Below are positions 42,828 through 51,067 of a stretch of 64,000 nt of DNA, one piece after another (positions within the stretch are counted from its first letter, which is position 1; the number at the start of each line of letters is the position of its first letter). Source of the stretch: Pacificibacter maritimus (lineage in GTDB: Bacteria; Pseudomonadota; Alphaproteobacteria; Rhodobacterales; Rhodobacteraceae); contig NZ_RKQK01000001.1 of NCBI RefSeq assembly GCF_003814915.1, forward strand, positions 62,001 through 126,000. The letters are read 5' to 3'. The notes beneath the pieces were generated by a model. It saw only the letters and a list, made by a program, of their open reading frames with translations, searched no databases and was not told the origin of the DNA. The position numbers were made by a program, and so were the translations under genes.

Positions 42828-44006
42828 ATGGGGCTTTCGAAAACACTTTGGGCATCGCCCGCAGACTTTCTTCGTACACATTCACCTGAGCATCCGGTGA
42901 TGTTGTTTTCGCCTGAAACACTTCAGGCCTGCGCGCAAGAATTCTTGCAAGGTTTCCCTGGACTTGTGACCTATGCGGTCAAAGCCAATCCTGAGGAAGA
43001 AGTGTTGATCAACTTGATCAATGCTGGGATCAGTGGTTTCGATGTGGCTTCTCCTGTCGAGATGGACACCATCAAACGTTTGGCCCCTCATGCAGCTTTG
43101 CACTACAACAACCCAGTGCGTTCACGCACCGAGATCAAACATGCTGTGGCGCTGGGCGTTAAATCATACTCAGTTGATAGTCACTCTGAGCTGGTCAAGC
43201 TGGGCGAATTGGTGCCTGCGGATGGCGTAGAAATGGCTGTGCGGTTCAAATTGCCTGTGGATGGGGCGGCTTATAACTTTGGTGCCAAATTTGGTGCGAC
43301 TGTTGAAAAGGCTATAGAATTGGTCACTTTGGCCGATCAGCTGGGCTATGACGTGTCACTCAACTTTCACCCTGGTACACAGTGTACAGATCCGAAAGCT
43401 TGGGAAACCTACATTCAAACAGCAGCTAAGATCGCTGAAGCCACTGGCGTGCGTATTCATCGTTTGAATGTTGGTGGCGGCTTCCCCTCCCACCGTTTGA
43501 ATGAAGTTTTGCCGCAGCTCGCGCAGACATTCGCCTTGATCGAACGTGTCACCCATGAAGCTTTTGGTGTCGAAGCAGCGCCAGCTTTGATCTGTGAACC
43601 TGGTCGGTCGCTGGTGGCGGAAAGCTACACTTTGATCACCCGTGTGAAATCCATCCGCGACGATGCGCATGTGTTTTTGAACGATGGTGTTTACGGTGGC
43701 CTGTCTGAACTGCACCTTGTGGGTGTGATTGATCGCATTAAGGTTTATGGCCCTTACGGCAATCTGCGCCAAGGCGATCTAGTATCACGCACTGTTTTCG
43801 GACCGACTTGTGACAGCACCGATAAATTGCCATCAGAATTGGGTTTCCCTGCTGATATGGAAGAAGAAGATCACGTGGTCTTCTCAGGCCTTGGGGCATA
43901 TTCTTTGGCCACTGCCACACGGTTTAACGGCTTTGGCAATATCTCAATCGAGACAATGCAGGCACTTGTGAAACCTGAGACAGACAAAGAAGTCCTTTAC
44001 GCATAA
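42828..44006 (+). CDS. Ornithine/lysine decarboxylase, fold-type III (eukaryotic-like)
   Basis: A 392-residue PLP enzyme that decarboxylates L-ornithine to putrescine, the entry to polyamines. Seen: the N-terminal barrel with the PLP lysine K52 in TYAVKAN, HPGTQC, the glycine loop NVGGGFPSH, ICEPGRSLVAES, and the C-terminal FGPTCDSTD with the subunit-interface cysteine. The ATG at 42828 has GAGGA in front; a GTG ten codons earlier is less likely. It has its own structured leader and a strong terminator. Relaxed lysine activity is common in this branch. Confidence 0.93.
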   Translation: MGLSKTLWASPADFLRTHSPEHPVMLFSPETLQACAQEFLQGFPGLVTYAVKANPEEEVLINLINAGISGFDVASPVEMDTIKRLAPHAALHYNNPVRSRTEIKHAVALGVKSYSVDSHSELVKLGELVPADGVEMAVRFKLPVDGAAYNFGAKFGATVEKAIELVTLADQLGYDVSLNFHPGTQCTDPKAWETYIQTAAKIAEATGVRIHRLNVGGGFPSHRLNEVLPQLAQTFALIERVTHEAFGVEAAPALICEPGRSLVAESYTLITRVKSIRDDAHVFLNDGVYGGLSELHLVGVIDRIKVYGPYGNLRQGDLVSRTVFGPTCDSTDKLPSELGFPADMEEEDHVVFSGLGAYSLATATRFNGFGNISIETMQALVKPETDKEVLYA

Positions 44007-44037
44007 GTGATTTCCTACACAGTTTCTTGCCTTTACA

Positions 44038-44078
44038 CGGCCCCATGACGCGTTAGTTTACCGTCATGGGGCCGTTTT
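44038..44078 (+). terminator. Strong intrinsic terminator of the decarboxylase gene
   Basis: CGGCCCCATGACG (44038-44050) pairs perfectly with CGTCATGGGGCCG (44062-44074) around an 11-nt loop, followed by TTTT. Confidence 0.92.
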
Positions 44079-44127
44079 CGGTTTCGGGTTGCTTAAGTTT
44101 CGAGATGCTTCAAAGGACACGCAAACC

Positions 44128-45168
44128 TTGCCAATTAAATCTGTTGTGCGCCGTCTTTGGCATCTTTTAGATTTTAAAAAACAAGTCACCACATCAGGCG
44201 GCGTGCATGGGCGCGGGCCGATTAGCCATGTCATTATTATGGATGGCACCCTGTCGTCTTTGGAACCTGGGTTTGAAACCAATGCGGGGCTGACCTATAA
44301 GTTATGCGCCGAGGCCGCTGATATCGGCGGAGAGGGCAGCAATATGTTAGTGCGCTATGAGGCTGGCATCCAGTGGCGCACATGGCGCGACACAATGAGT
44401 GTTATCGAAGGGCGCGGCATCAACAAACAAATCATGCGGGTCTACGGTGGTTTGGCATCGCGCTATCGGGCAGGGGATAAGATCTATCTGTTTGGCTATT
44501 CGCGGGGCGGCTATGCCGTGCGATCTTTGGCAGGATTTATTGATAAGGTCGGGCTTTTAGAAGCGGATAAAGCGACTGAGCGCAATATCCGCACTGCCTA
44601 TCGCCATTATCAAAAAGACCCCCTATCGGACAGCGCACGACAATTTGCCAAGGCCAATTGCCACGAAACCATTTCTATCGATATGTTAGGCATCTGGGAT
44701 ACCGTGGCAGCTGTGGGGATGCATTTTCCTGTGATCTGGCGCTTTTCCAAAGTGTTCCATGAATTCTATGACAATAAGCCACCCTTATGCGCCAAACGGG
44801 TCTATCATGCCTTGGCCTACCACGAACGCCGCCGCGCCTATCAGCCTGTGATGTTTGAAACGAATCCTGAGGCGCATCAGGTCTTAGAACAAATGTGGTT
44901 TCGCGGGTCGCATTCCGATGTGGGGGGGCAATTATCTGGCCACAACCCAGAACGCAAATTGTCGAATGCGACGATGGTCTGGATGTTGGAAAAAGCCGTC
45001 CACGCAGGGCTAACCTTGCCCGCGGACTGGCGCAGTCGCTATTTGGCTGACCCGAATGGGCGTTCGATTGGAATGAGCAAGGGGTGGGGCAAATTCTTTT
45101 GGCTCAGACGCAAGCGGATCGTGGGGCGTGATCCATCCGAAACGTTGCATCCCACATTGAAACAATAA
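44128..45168 (+). CDS. DUF2235-domain alpha/beta hydrolase
   Basis: About 346 residues. The DUF2235 core is clear: IIMDGTLSSLEPG, YEAGIQW, the nucleophile elbow LFGYSRGGYAVRSLAGFI, DMLGIWDTVAAVG and the late WFRGSHSDVGG with histidine and aspartate. The same fold is used by type VI phospholipase effectors, but no secretion genes lie nearby and no signal peptide is visible, so this is probably a housekeeping hydrolase. No ATG is suitable: a TTG at 44128 behind AAAGGAC is chosen, an earlier TTG at 44089 is possible. Confidence 0.85.
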   Translation: MPIKSVVRRLWHLLDFKKQVTTSGGVHGRGPISHVIIMDGTLSSLEPGFETNAGLTYKLCAEAADIGGEGSNMLVRYEAGIQWRTWRDTMSVIEGRGINKQIMRVYGGLASRYRAGDKIYLFGYSRGGYAVRSLAGFIDKVGLLEADKATERNIRTAYRHYQKDPLSDSARQFAKANCHETISIDMLGIWDTVAAVGMHFPVIWRFSKVFHEFYDNKPPLCAKRVYHALAYHERRRAYQPVMFETNPEAHQVLEQMWFRGSHSDVGGQLSGHNPERKLSNATMVWMLEKAVHAGLTLPADWRSRYLADPNGRSIGMSKGWGKFFWLRRKRIVGRDPSETLHPTLKQ

Positions 45169-45172
45169 GTAA

Positions 45173-45202
45173 AATGCCCCGCATGACTGCGGGGCGTTCG
45201 TT
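45173..45202. terminator. Bidirectional terminator between the DUF2235 gene and metF
   Basis: AATGCCCCGCA (45173-45183) pairs with TGCGGGGCGTT (45188-45198) around a TGAC loop with T-rich flanks on the plus strand and AAAA on the other side. Confidence 0.88.
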
Positions 45203-45218
45203 TTCGGGCATGCTGAGA

Positions 45219-46061
45219 TTACGCTGGGTTAATGCCCAAATTGGCACAAACAGCTTTTGACAGATGCGGTTTGTTCAGCGTGTAAAAGTGCAGATCTTCA
45301 ACGCCGCCTGCGATCAGTTTTTCACACATCTCGGTGGCCAGATCGATAGAGAGTTGTTCTGCATTTTCTCCCGCTTTGGCGTAGAGGTCGTCCAAATGCG
45401 TTGGCACAGGCGTGCCACAGCTTTGGGCAAATTTCTTAACACCGTTCCAGCTGCCAATCGGTAAAATACCTGGCAAGATTTTACCAGTGATGCCAGCGGC
45501 CTCTGCGCGGTCGCGAAAGCGGAAAAACGTATCAGGATCAAAAAAGAACTGGGTGATCGCGCTATCCGCACCCGCATCGAATTTGCGTTTCAAAAACTGC
45601 ACATCGGCGTTTTCATCAGCCGCCTCTGGATGCGGATCAGGATAGGCGCCTACGCGCAATTTGAATTTACCCGTTTGAGCTAAAGCTTCGATCAACTCGA
45701 TGGAATTGGCAAAGCCGTCAGGGTGTGGTTTGAACCCGCCAGCCCCTTGGGGCGCATCGCCGCGCAAGGCCACAAGTTCGGTGACGCCTGCATCATAATA
45801 TGCATCGGCAATCGCCAAGGTTTCTTCGCGGGTCGCATCAACGCATGTCAAATGCGCGGCAACGTTTAGGCCGAATTTTTTGTGTAGCAATTCAACGGCT
45901 TCATGGGTCAAAGTCCGCGTTGTGCCACCTGCGCCGTAGGTGACAGATACAAAGCCAGGATTCAAATCATGCAGGGCGTTTACGGTTTCAAACAGACCAA
46001 AAGTGGCCGCCATGTTCTTCGGTGGGAAGAATTCAAATGAGATATTTGGCGTTTTGGTCAT
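45219..46061 (-). CDS. metF: 5,10-Methylenetetrahydrofolate reductase
   Basis: A 280-residue FAD enzyme that makes 5-methyltetrahydrofolate for methionine synthesis. Seen: SFEFFPPKN at the start, VTYGAGGTTR, AHLTCV, ALRGDAPQG, KFDAGADSAITQFFFD and the C-terminal GVEDLHFYTLNKP. The ATG at 46061 behind GAGGA is used; the frame runs on 30 codons into the divergent regulator's control region. It is divergent from a MetR-like regulator gene, the standard pairing for this enzyme. Confidence 0.97.
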   Translation of the reverse strand: MTKTPNISFEFFPPKNMAATFGLFETVNALHDLNPGFVSVTYGAGGTTRTLTHEAVELLHKKFGLNVAAHLTCVDATREETLAIADAYYDAGVTELVALRGDAPQGAGGFKPHPDGFANSIELIEALAQTGKFKLRVGAYPDPHPEAADENADVQFLKRKFDAGADSAITQFFFDPDTFFRFRDRAEAAGITGKILPGILPIGSWNGVKKFAQSCGTPVPTHLDDLYAKAGENAEQLSIDLATEMCEKLIAGGVEDLHFYTLNKPHLSKAVCANLGINPA

Positions 46062-46109
46062 AATGGTCGTCCTCGTTGCGTGTTGGCGTCTTGTGTCATG
46101 TTCCGCCAT

Positions 46110-46133
46110 GTGAGACAAATTCATAGTTCTCAC
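46110..46133. promoter_or_regulatory. Inverted repeat in the metF/metR-like divergent promoter region
   Basis: GTGAGA (46110-46115) and TCTCAC (46128-46133) are perfect 6-bp inverted arms with a 12-nt spacer. It lies 49 nt upstream of metF and 12 nt upstream of the regulator gene, and is the best candidate for the binding site of that regulator. Confidence 0.5.
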
Positions 46134-46144
46134 TATTATTATGA

Positions 46145-47062
46145 ATGGCACTCACAATGCATTTGGAATTTCGTCACCTGCGCACCATAAAGGCGATCTT
46201 TGAAGAAGGTGGATTGGCCCGCGCAGCAGATCGGTTAAACATCACGCAGTCTGCCCTCTCACATCAGGTCAAAGGCCTAGAGGATCAAGCTGGCGTGGAA
46301 CTGTTTGTGCGTCGCTCAAAACCATTAAAACTTTCTGCAGCAGGCATGAAATTGCTGCGCTTGGCCGAAGATGTATTGCCCCGTATCGAAGAGATAGAAG
46401 CAGAGTTTCGCGGCATAGAAGACGGCACAAAAGGGCGTTTGCATATCGCGATTGAATGTCACGCCTGTTTTGATTGGCTGCTGCCTGTGCTGAATCAATT
46501 TCGCAAGGCTTGGCCCGATGTCGATGTGGATATTCGCCTGCGTCTGGCCTTTGGCGCGATGACAGCATTGGAAAAAGAACAAGTGGATTTGGTGATCTCC
46601 AGCGATCCCGATGTGCCAACAGGCGTGACATATATTCCGTTGTTTGACTACGCGCCTATGTTTGTCTGTTCGTCTAAAAATCCACTGGCAGAGCAAAAAT
46701 ATGTCGAGGCCAGCGATTTCGAAGATCAAACACTGTTCACCTATCCGATGGATCACGCGCGCCTTGATGTGTTCAAGGAATTGCTGATCCCTGCGGGTGT
46801 GACGCCCGCCCATGTGCGCCAAGTGGAATTGACAGATGTGATCATGATGCTTGTCGCGTCAAATCGCGGCGTAGCGGTTTTGCCAGACTGGGTGATGCGC
46901 GATGCCAAAACCAATCCCGAATATGCTGTGCTTCCTTTGACAGAACAAGGCAAGACCCGCCGTTTATATGCGGCCGTGCGCGATGATGATGTCTCGAAAC
47001 CCTACATGGCGCATGTCATTCGCATTGCAAAAACCGAGGCTGTGAAACTTCAACGGGGGTAA
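46145..47062 (+). CDS. metR: MetR-like LysR-family regulator
   Basis: A 305-residue LysR protein with LEFRHLRTIKAIFEEGGLARAA at the N-terminus and helix-turn-helix LNITQSALSHQVKGLE, close to the MetR pattern, and an effector domain with IAIECHACFDWLLPVL, typical of MetR, which senses homocysteine. Divergence from metF supports the assignment. ATG 46145 and ATG 46157 are both possible starts; no clear ribosome-binding site decides. Confidence 0.88.
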   Translation: MALTMHLEFRHLRTIKAIFEEGGLARAADRLNITQSALSHQVKGLEDQAGVELFVRRSKPLKLSAAGMKLLRLAEDVLPRIEEIEAEFRGIEDGTKGRLHIAIECHACFDWLLPVLNQFRKAWPDVDVDIRLRLAFGAMTALEKEQVDLVISSDPDVPTGVTYIPLFDYAPMFVCSSKNPLAEQKYVEASDFEDQTLFTYPMDHARLDVFKELLIPAGVTPAHVRQVELTDVIMMLVASNRGVAVLPDWVMRDAKTNPEYAVLPLTEQGKTRRLYAAVRDDDVSKPYMAHVIRIAKTEAVKLQRG

Positions 47063-47140
47063 CTGGGGCATTTAGGCATAAACTTGCAATAAAACTAGGC
47101 CCCAGACCCTTGGCAGCAGGGGTCCATATGCGTATACGCA
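47063..47140 (+). promoter_or_regulatory. Structured leader/promoter region with a perfect palindrome before the inositol monophosphatase gene
   Basis: Three elements in a row: CTGGGGC (47063-47069) with GCCCCAG (47099-47105); GACCC (47105-47109) with GGGTC (47120-47124); and TGCGTATACGCA (47129-47140), a perfect 12-bp palindrome 30 nt upstream of the start codon. The first could terminate or fold the mRNA, the last looks like an operator. An RNA motif named suhB is known upstream of such genes in Alphaproteobacteria; I cannot confirm a match. Confidence 0.45.
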
Positions 47141-47170
47141 GCACTTGAACATCTTCGGAGCCGTATACCC

Positions 47171-47959
47171 ATGCAAGGCAGTGCAAATCTAAACGTTATG
47201 ATCAAGGCCGCGCGCGCGGCTGGTCGTTCTCTTGTCAAAGACTTCCGCGAAGTCGAAAATCTTCAGGTCTCGTCAAAAGGCGCGGGGGATTTTGTGACGA
47301 AGGCCGATATCAGCGCCGAGGAAATTATCCGCGAAGCTTTGATGGAAGCGCGTCCAACCTACGGCTGGCTTGCTGAAGAAAGCGACCCAATCGAAGGCGC
47401 TGATCCCACACGCCGCTGGATTGTTGATCCGCTTGACGGCACAACCAACTTTTTGCACGGTTTGCCACATTGGGCAGTGTCCATCGCGCTTGAACATAAA
47501 GGCGAAATCGTTTCCGCTGTGGTCTTTGATCCAGCCAAAGGCGAATTGTTCTGGGCGGAAAAAGGCGCAGGCGCTTGGATGAATGATCAACGCATTCGTG
47601 TTTCTGGCCGTACCAAGATGATCGAATCTCTTTATGCAACGGGTCTGCCCTTTGGTGGCAAATCTGATTTGCCTGACACATTGAAAGACCTCGCACGTAT
47701 TTTGCCAGCCTGTTCTGGCGTGCGCCGTTGGGGTGCTGCCTCATTGGATCTCGCATTCGTGGCAGCTGGTCGTTTTGATGGCTACTGGGAACGCCGTTTG
47801 AAACCTTGGGATATTGCCGCAGGTTTGCTTTTGGTCAAAGAAGCGGGCGGTTTTGTAGAACCTCTCGTTGCGGGCCGTAGCATTGTTGATGATGGTGAAA
47901 TCATCTGTGCCAATGAAGCTTTGTTTGAGCGTTTTGCAAAAGTTATTCGCGCAGAGTAA
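47171..47959 (+). CDS. suhB: Inositol monophosphatase family protein, SuhB-like
   Basis: A 262-residue magnesium-dependent phosphatase. Seen: the first metal site WLAEES with E69/E70, WIVDPLDGTTNFLHGLP with D86 and D89, and the late WDIAAGLLLVKEAGG with the third-site aspartate. It would dephosphorylate inositol monophosphate or related sugar phosphates; SuhB also acts in rRNA transcription in some bacteria. The gene stands alone with its own terminator. Confidence 0.94.
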   Translation: MQGSANLNVMIKAARAAGRSLVKDFREVENLQVSSKGAGDFVTKADISAEEIIREALMEARPTYGWLAEESDPIEGADPTRRWIVDPLDGTTNFLHGLPHWAVSIALEHKGEIVSAVVFDPAKGELFWAEKGAGAWMNDQRIRVSGRTKMIESLYATGLPFGGKSDLPDTLKDLARILPACSGVRRWGAASLDLAFVAAGRFDGYWERRLKPWDIAAGLLLVKEAGGFVEPLVAGRSIVDDGEIICANEALFERFAKVIRAE

Positions 47960-47981
47960 GCTTTCAAAAATTGAGAATTTT

Positions 47982-48016
47982 AAAACGCGTCTTGGAAAAC
48001 CAAGGCGCGTTTTTTC
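47982..48016 (+). terminator. Intrinsic terminator of the inositol monophosphatase gene
   Basis: AAAACGCGTCTTGG (47982-47995), AAAA loop, CCAAGGCGCGTTTT (48000-48013) with one G-T pair and a T-run. Confidence 0.92.
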
Positions 48017-48151
48017 ATTTTGGTCTGCTTCAGGCGATAAAAACGCTATCATGGACGACTTTTCCACGATGTGACCGTAAAAACCTAGTTTTGGCCGCAT
48101 TCTTGTCGATATTGCGTGTGATATCGGGGTATCCAAACGGAGGACAAACCT

Positions 48152-48376
48152 GTGTTAAAAACGCTTGCCCAAAAGGTGAAAAGCCATAGTGCGCTTGAAG
48201 ATGGCGCGATCACTGTGGACTGGGTGGTTATTTCAGCTGCGGTCATAGGGCTTGCAATTGCCGTGATTGCCAGCATTTCTGGTGGTGCGATCACCTATGC
48301 AACATATCTCAACGAAGATGTCGTGGATATTGCATATGAGGCAGGATATTCTGGAAAAACGGGCGTGCCAGATTAA
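48152..48376 (+). CDS. Flp/pilin-like small membrane protein
   Basis: A 74-residue protein: a charged 16-residue leader, then EDGAITVDWVVISAAVIGLAIAV with one hydrophobic helix, then a short acidic tail. This matches small Flp/Fap-type pilin precursors, cleaved after the glycine of EDG. The expected Glu at position +5 is Asp here. It starts with GTG behind GGAGGACAAACCT. No tad or cpa assembly genes or prepilin peptidase adjoin, so this is an orphan pilin-like gene. Confidence 0.65.
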   Translation: MLKTLAQKVKSHSALEDGAITVDWVVISAAVIGLAIAVIASISGGAITYATYLNEDVVDIAYEAGYSGKTGVPD

Positions 48377-48390
48377 GCGCGCCAAAGGCG

Positions 48391-49137
48391 TTACTTTCGG
48401 CGTTTGACCACAGGCACTGACGTTTTTACGAATGTATAGACCGCTTCAGGATGGGCTGGGTGGCCAAATGTGCGATCCCAATAGCGGCGCCCTCCAAGAG
48501 CCAGAAAACGCGGGTACACCACCACAATCCCCGCGATGAATCCCCCCAGATGCGCCCAATAGGCCGTGCCTCCGCCCTCTGTGACCGTGGAGAACCCGCC
48601 AAAGATTTGCATCACGCCCCAAAGGCCCAGCATGAGCCAAGCGGGGACTTGGAAAACTCTGAAGAAAATTAACAAAATCAATAGGATGTCTATTTTTGCT
48701 TTCGGGTAAAGCAATAAGTAGCCGCCCATCACCCCCGCGATCGCACCTGATGCGCCAACCATCGGAACAAGTGAGTTTGTGCCCGTCAAATATTGCGCTA
48801 AGCCCGCAATGACTCCGCAAAACACATAGAAGCCTAGAAATTTCCCATGCCCCATTTCGTCTTCTAAATTATCGCCAAAAATCCATAAAAACAGCATGTT
48901 ACCCAATAGGTGCATAAAACCTGCATGCATAAACATGGAGCTGATAAAGGTATAAGACCCTTCTCCCGATGACACCCGCGCAGGCACCAAAGCCCATTTC
49001 GCATAGATGTCATACAAAGCGGCATCTGAACTGCTGGCTGGCAGCATCGCCAGAAACACAGCAATATTGAGCGCTATAAGTGTGTAGGTCACATAGGCGG
49101 GGCGCAGGGATGGGTTGTGGTCACGAATTGGAAACAT
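48391..49137 (-). CDS. Rhomboid-family intramembrane serine protease
   Basis: A 248-residue inner-membrane protease with six helices. Seen: HLLGNMLFLWIFGDNLED in helix 2 (with the oxyanion H/N pair), GASGAIAG with the nucleophile S130 and the base H196 in WAHLGGF. It cleaves transmembrane substrates; the targets are not known. It converges on the pilin-like gene, with only 14 nt between the two stop codons. Confidence 0.94.
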   Translation of the reverse strand: MFPIRDHNPSLRPAYVTYTLIALNIAVFLAMLPASSSDAALYDIYAKWALVPARVSSGEGSYTFISSMFMHAGFMHLLGNMLFLWIFGDNLEDEMGHGKFLGFYVFCGVIAGLAQYLTGTNSLVPMVGASGAIAGVMGGYLLLYPKAKIDILLILLIFFRVFQVPAWLMLGLWGVMQIFGGFSTVTEGGGTAYWAHLGGFIAGIVVVYPRFLALGGRRYWDRTFGHPAHPEAVYTFVKTSVPVVKRRK

Positions 49138-49307
49138 AGACCCACATTGGCCGCAATAAGGCGAAGGTCAAGAGGCAAGCGAAATCACCGTGAGAGAATT
49201 GGGGAAAAGTTGCGAAAACTGCTTGGCTCTGCTGCTGTATCGGCTTAAACAACTCAATGTTGCACGCTGTGTTCGGTGAAAATCGGATGCGGCACTGCAG
49301 CACGGTT

Positions 49308-49393
49308 GCGGACGTGGTGGAATGGTAGACACACCAGACTTAAAATCTGTTGGGCGTATGCCCGTGGGGGTTCGAGTCCCCCCGTCCGCACCA
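49308..49393 (+). tRNA. tRNA-Leu(UAA)
   Basis: An 86-nt cloverleaf with acceptor stem GCGGACG/CGTCCGC, a long variable arm (TGGGCGTATGCCC), anticodon loop CTTAAAA with anticodon TAA, T-arm GGGGGTTCGAGTCCCCC and encoded CCA. Confidence 0.97.
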
Positions 49394-49696
49394 AAGTCTT
49401 ATACATTCTCGATCTGTACCGATCCAATGTGATCAATCTTGCGCTCTTGCGTCTGATGGGATTCGAGCGGTCTGGCTTATGCGTTCGCGTATGAAGCGGC
49501 ATTTGTGCTAGATTTTGCATCAACTGCGAATTTTTACCAAAAAGAAAAAGCTCTTCAGATTGTTTTTTGCTATGGGAGCAAAGTCACACGATGTAACAGT
49601 CGCGTTACGATAAGCGTGCGGCGCTAGAACGTCGCGCCACTCAGACAACTGACAGTTCGAACGACGGACAAAACAGACAGAGCAATGGAGACACTC
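49394..49696. other. Intergenic region upstream of the purine permease
   Basis: About 300 nt with no gene. Two hairpins lie near its right end: GTAAC (49593-49597) with GTTAC (49604-49608), and GGCGC (49620-49624) with GCGCC (49634-49638). They may be part of the mRNA leader. I see no match to the three-stem purine riboswitch. Confidence 0.4.
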
Positions 49697-50989
49697 ATGT
49701 TAGAAAAGCTCTTTAAGCTAAGCGCATCAGGGACAAGCCTGCGTAAAGAAGTGATGGCAGGTTTCGCGACCTTCCTGACGATGGCCTATATCATGGTCAT
49801 CAACCCTAGTATTTTATCAACAGAAGGCACGGGCATGAGCTTTGGTGCCGTGTTCACAGCCACTATTCTGGCTGCAGCTATCGGCACACTCATCATGGGG
49901 CTCTACGCCAATTGGCCTGTGGCCTTGGCACCCGGCATGGGCCTGAACGCCTTTTTCACTTTTGGCGTGATCTTCGGCATGGGCTATACCTACCAACAAG
50001 CGCTCGCCGCGGTGTTTGTTGCTGGTGTCGTATTTATCATTTTGTCTGTTACACCTGCGCGCAAATATCTAATCAATGCCATCCCGCGTTCGATGAAGCT
50101 GGGAATCGGGGCAGGGATCGGTTTGTTTTTGGCCATTATCGGCTTTATCGGCTCGGGCCTTGTGGTTGATAACCCCGCGACTTTGCTCAGCATTGGTGAC
50201 GTCTCCTCTGCACCTGTTCTACTGGCGGGGCTTGGCCTCGTGATCATGACCGTTTTGGACCGTCTTGGCGTGCCTGGCGCTGTGATTATCGGTATTTTGG
50301 TGGTCTCTGTGATTGCTTGGGTGACGGGTGTCTCAAGTATCGGTGGTATCGTGAGCGCGCCGCCTGCGCCATCTCACATGTTCGAATTGGATTTCAGCCT
50401 GATCGCAACGGGTGGCTTTATCGGCGTGGCTTTTGCATTCTTGTTCGTTGATTTCTTGGACACTGCGGGCACATTGACTTCGGTCGCCAATTTGACATCT
50501 CGTGTGAATGAAAATGGCGAAGTGGAAGACGTTGAGCGTGCTCTTTTGGCTGACAGTGCGGCGACTACAGTGGGCGCGGTTCTAGGGACATCTAACACCA
50601 CATCATATATTGAATCAGCTGCTGGTATCCGCGAAGGCGGCAAAACTGGTTTGGTTGCTGTGACTGTGGCTGCGTTGTTCTTGGTTTGCTTGTTCTTTGC
50701 CCCACTGGCGCAAAGCATTCCTGCCTTCGCGACAGCGCCTGCATTGGTCTTTGTTGCGACCTTGTTCTTGAAGAATCTCAAAGATATCGACTGGGATGAT
50801 GTGACAGAATATGTGCCTGCGGTGCTGGCAGCTTTGTTGATGCCGTTCACCTATTCGATCTCTCACGGGATCGCTGTCGGCTTTATCACATATGTGCTGG
50901 TCAAAGTTCTATCAGGCCGATTCTCTGATCTGAATTTGGGATCTATTGTGATTGCAGCTGTTTCAGTGCTCTACTTCGTGGCGATCTAA
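49697..50989 (+). CDS. NCS2-family purine permease, AzgA-like
   Basis: A 430-residue inner-membrane permease with about twelve helices. Seen: EVMAGFATFLTMAYIMVINP, APGMGLNAFFTFGV, FLFVDFLDTAGTLTSVAN, GTSNTTSYIESAAGIREGGK and the C-terminal FTYSISHGIAVGF, typical of adenine/guanine/hypoxanthine transporters. The ATG at 49697 has GGAG 8 nt upstream; ATG 49685 is an alternative. It is a single gene with its own terminator. Confidence 0.92.
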   Translation: MLEKLFKLSASGTSLRKEVMAGFATFLTMAYIMVINPSILSTEGTGMSFGAVFTATILAAAIGTLIMGLYANWPVALAPGMGLNAFFTFGVIFGMGYTYQQALAAVFVAGVVFIILSVTPARKYLINAIPRSMKLGIGAGIGLFLAIIGFIGSGLVVDNPATLLSIGDVSSAPVLLAGLGLVIMTVLDRLGVPGAVIIGILVVSVIAWVTGVSSIGGIVSAPPAPSHMFELDFSLIATGGFIGVAFAFLFVDFLDTAGTLTSVANLTSRVNENGEVEDVERALLADSAATTVGAVLGTSNTTSYIESAAGIREGGKTGLVAVTVAALFLVCLFFAPLAQSIPAFATAPALVFVATLFLKNLKDIDWDDVTEYVPAVLAALLMPFTYSISHGIAVGFITYVLVKVLSGRFSDLNLGSIVIAAVSVLYFVAI

Positions 50990-51012
50990 ATTAAGGTCCA
51001 GTCACCAAAAAG

Positions 51013-51044
51013 AAAGCGCCCTTACATCAAGGGCGCTTTTTTCA
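51013..51044. terminator. Intrinsic terminator between the purine permease gene and metG
   Basis: AAAGCGCCCTT (51013-51023), ACATC loop, AAGGGCGCTTT (51029-51039) followed by TTT. It lies between convergent genes and can work for both. Confidence 0.93.
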
Positions 51045-51067
51045 TTTTCGAACTTTGTGCTGCGCGT

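Noticed and set aside
44128-45168. Type VI phospholipase effector based on the DUF2235 domain
   Set aside because: No vgrG, PAAR, hcp or immunity gene adjoins, and the protein lacks an effector-type N-terminus.
49394-49696. Purine riboswitch before the NCS2 permease
   Set aside because: The two hairpins do not form the three-way junction with the conserved loop pair of that class.
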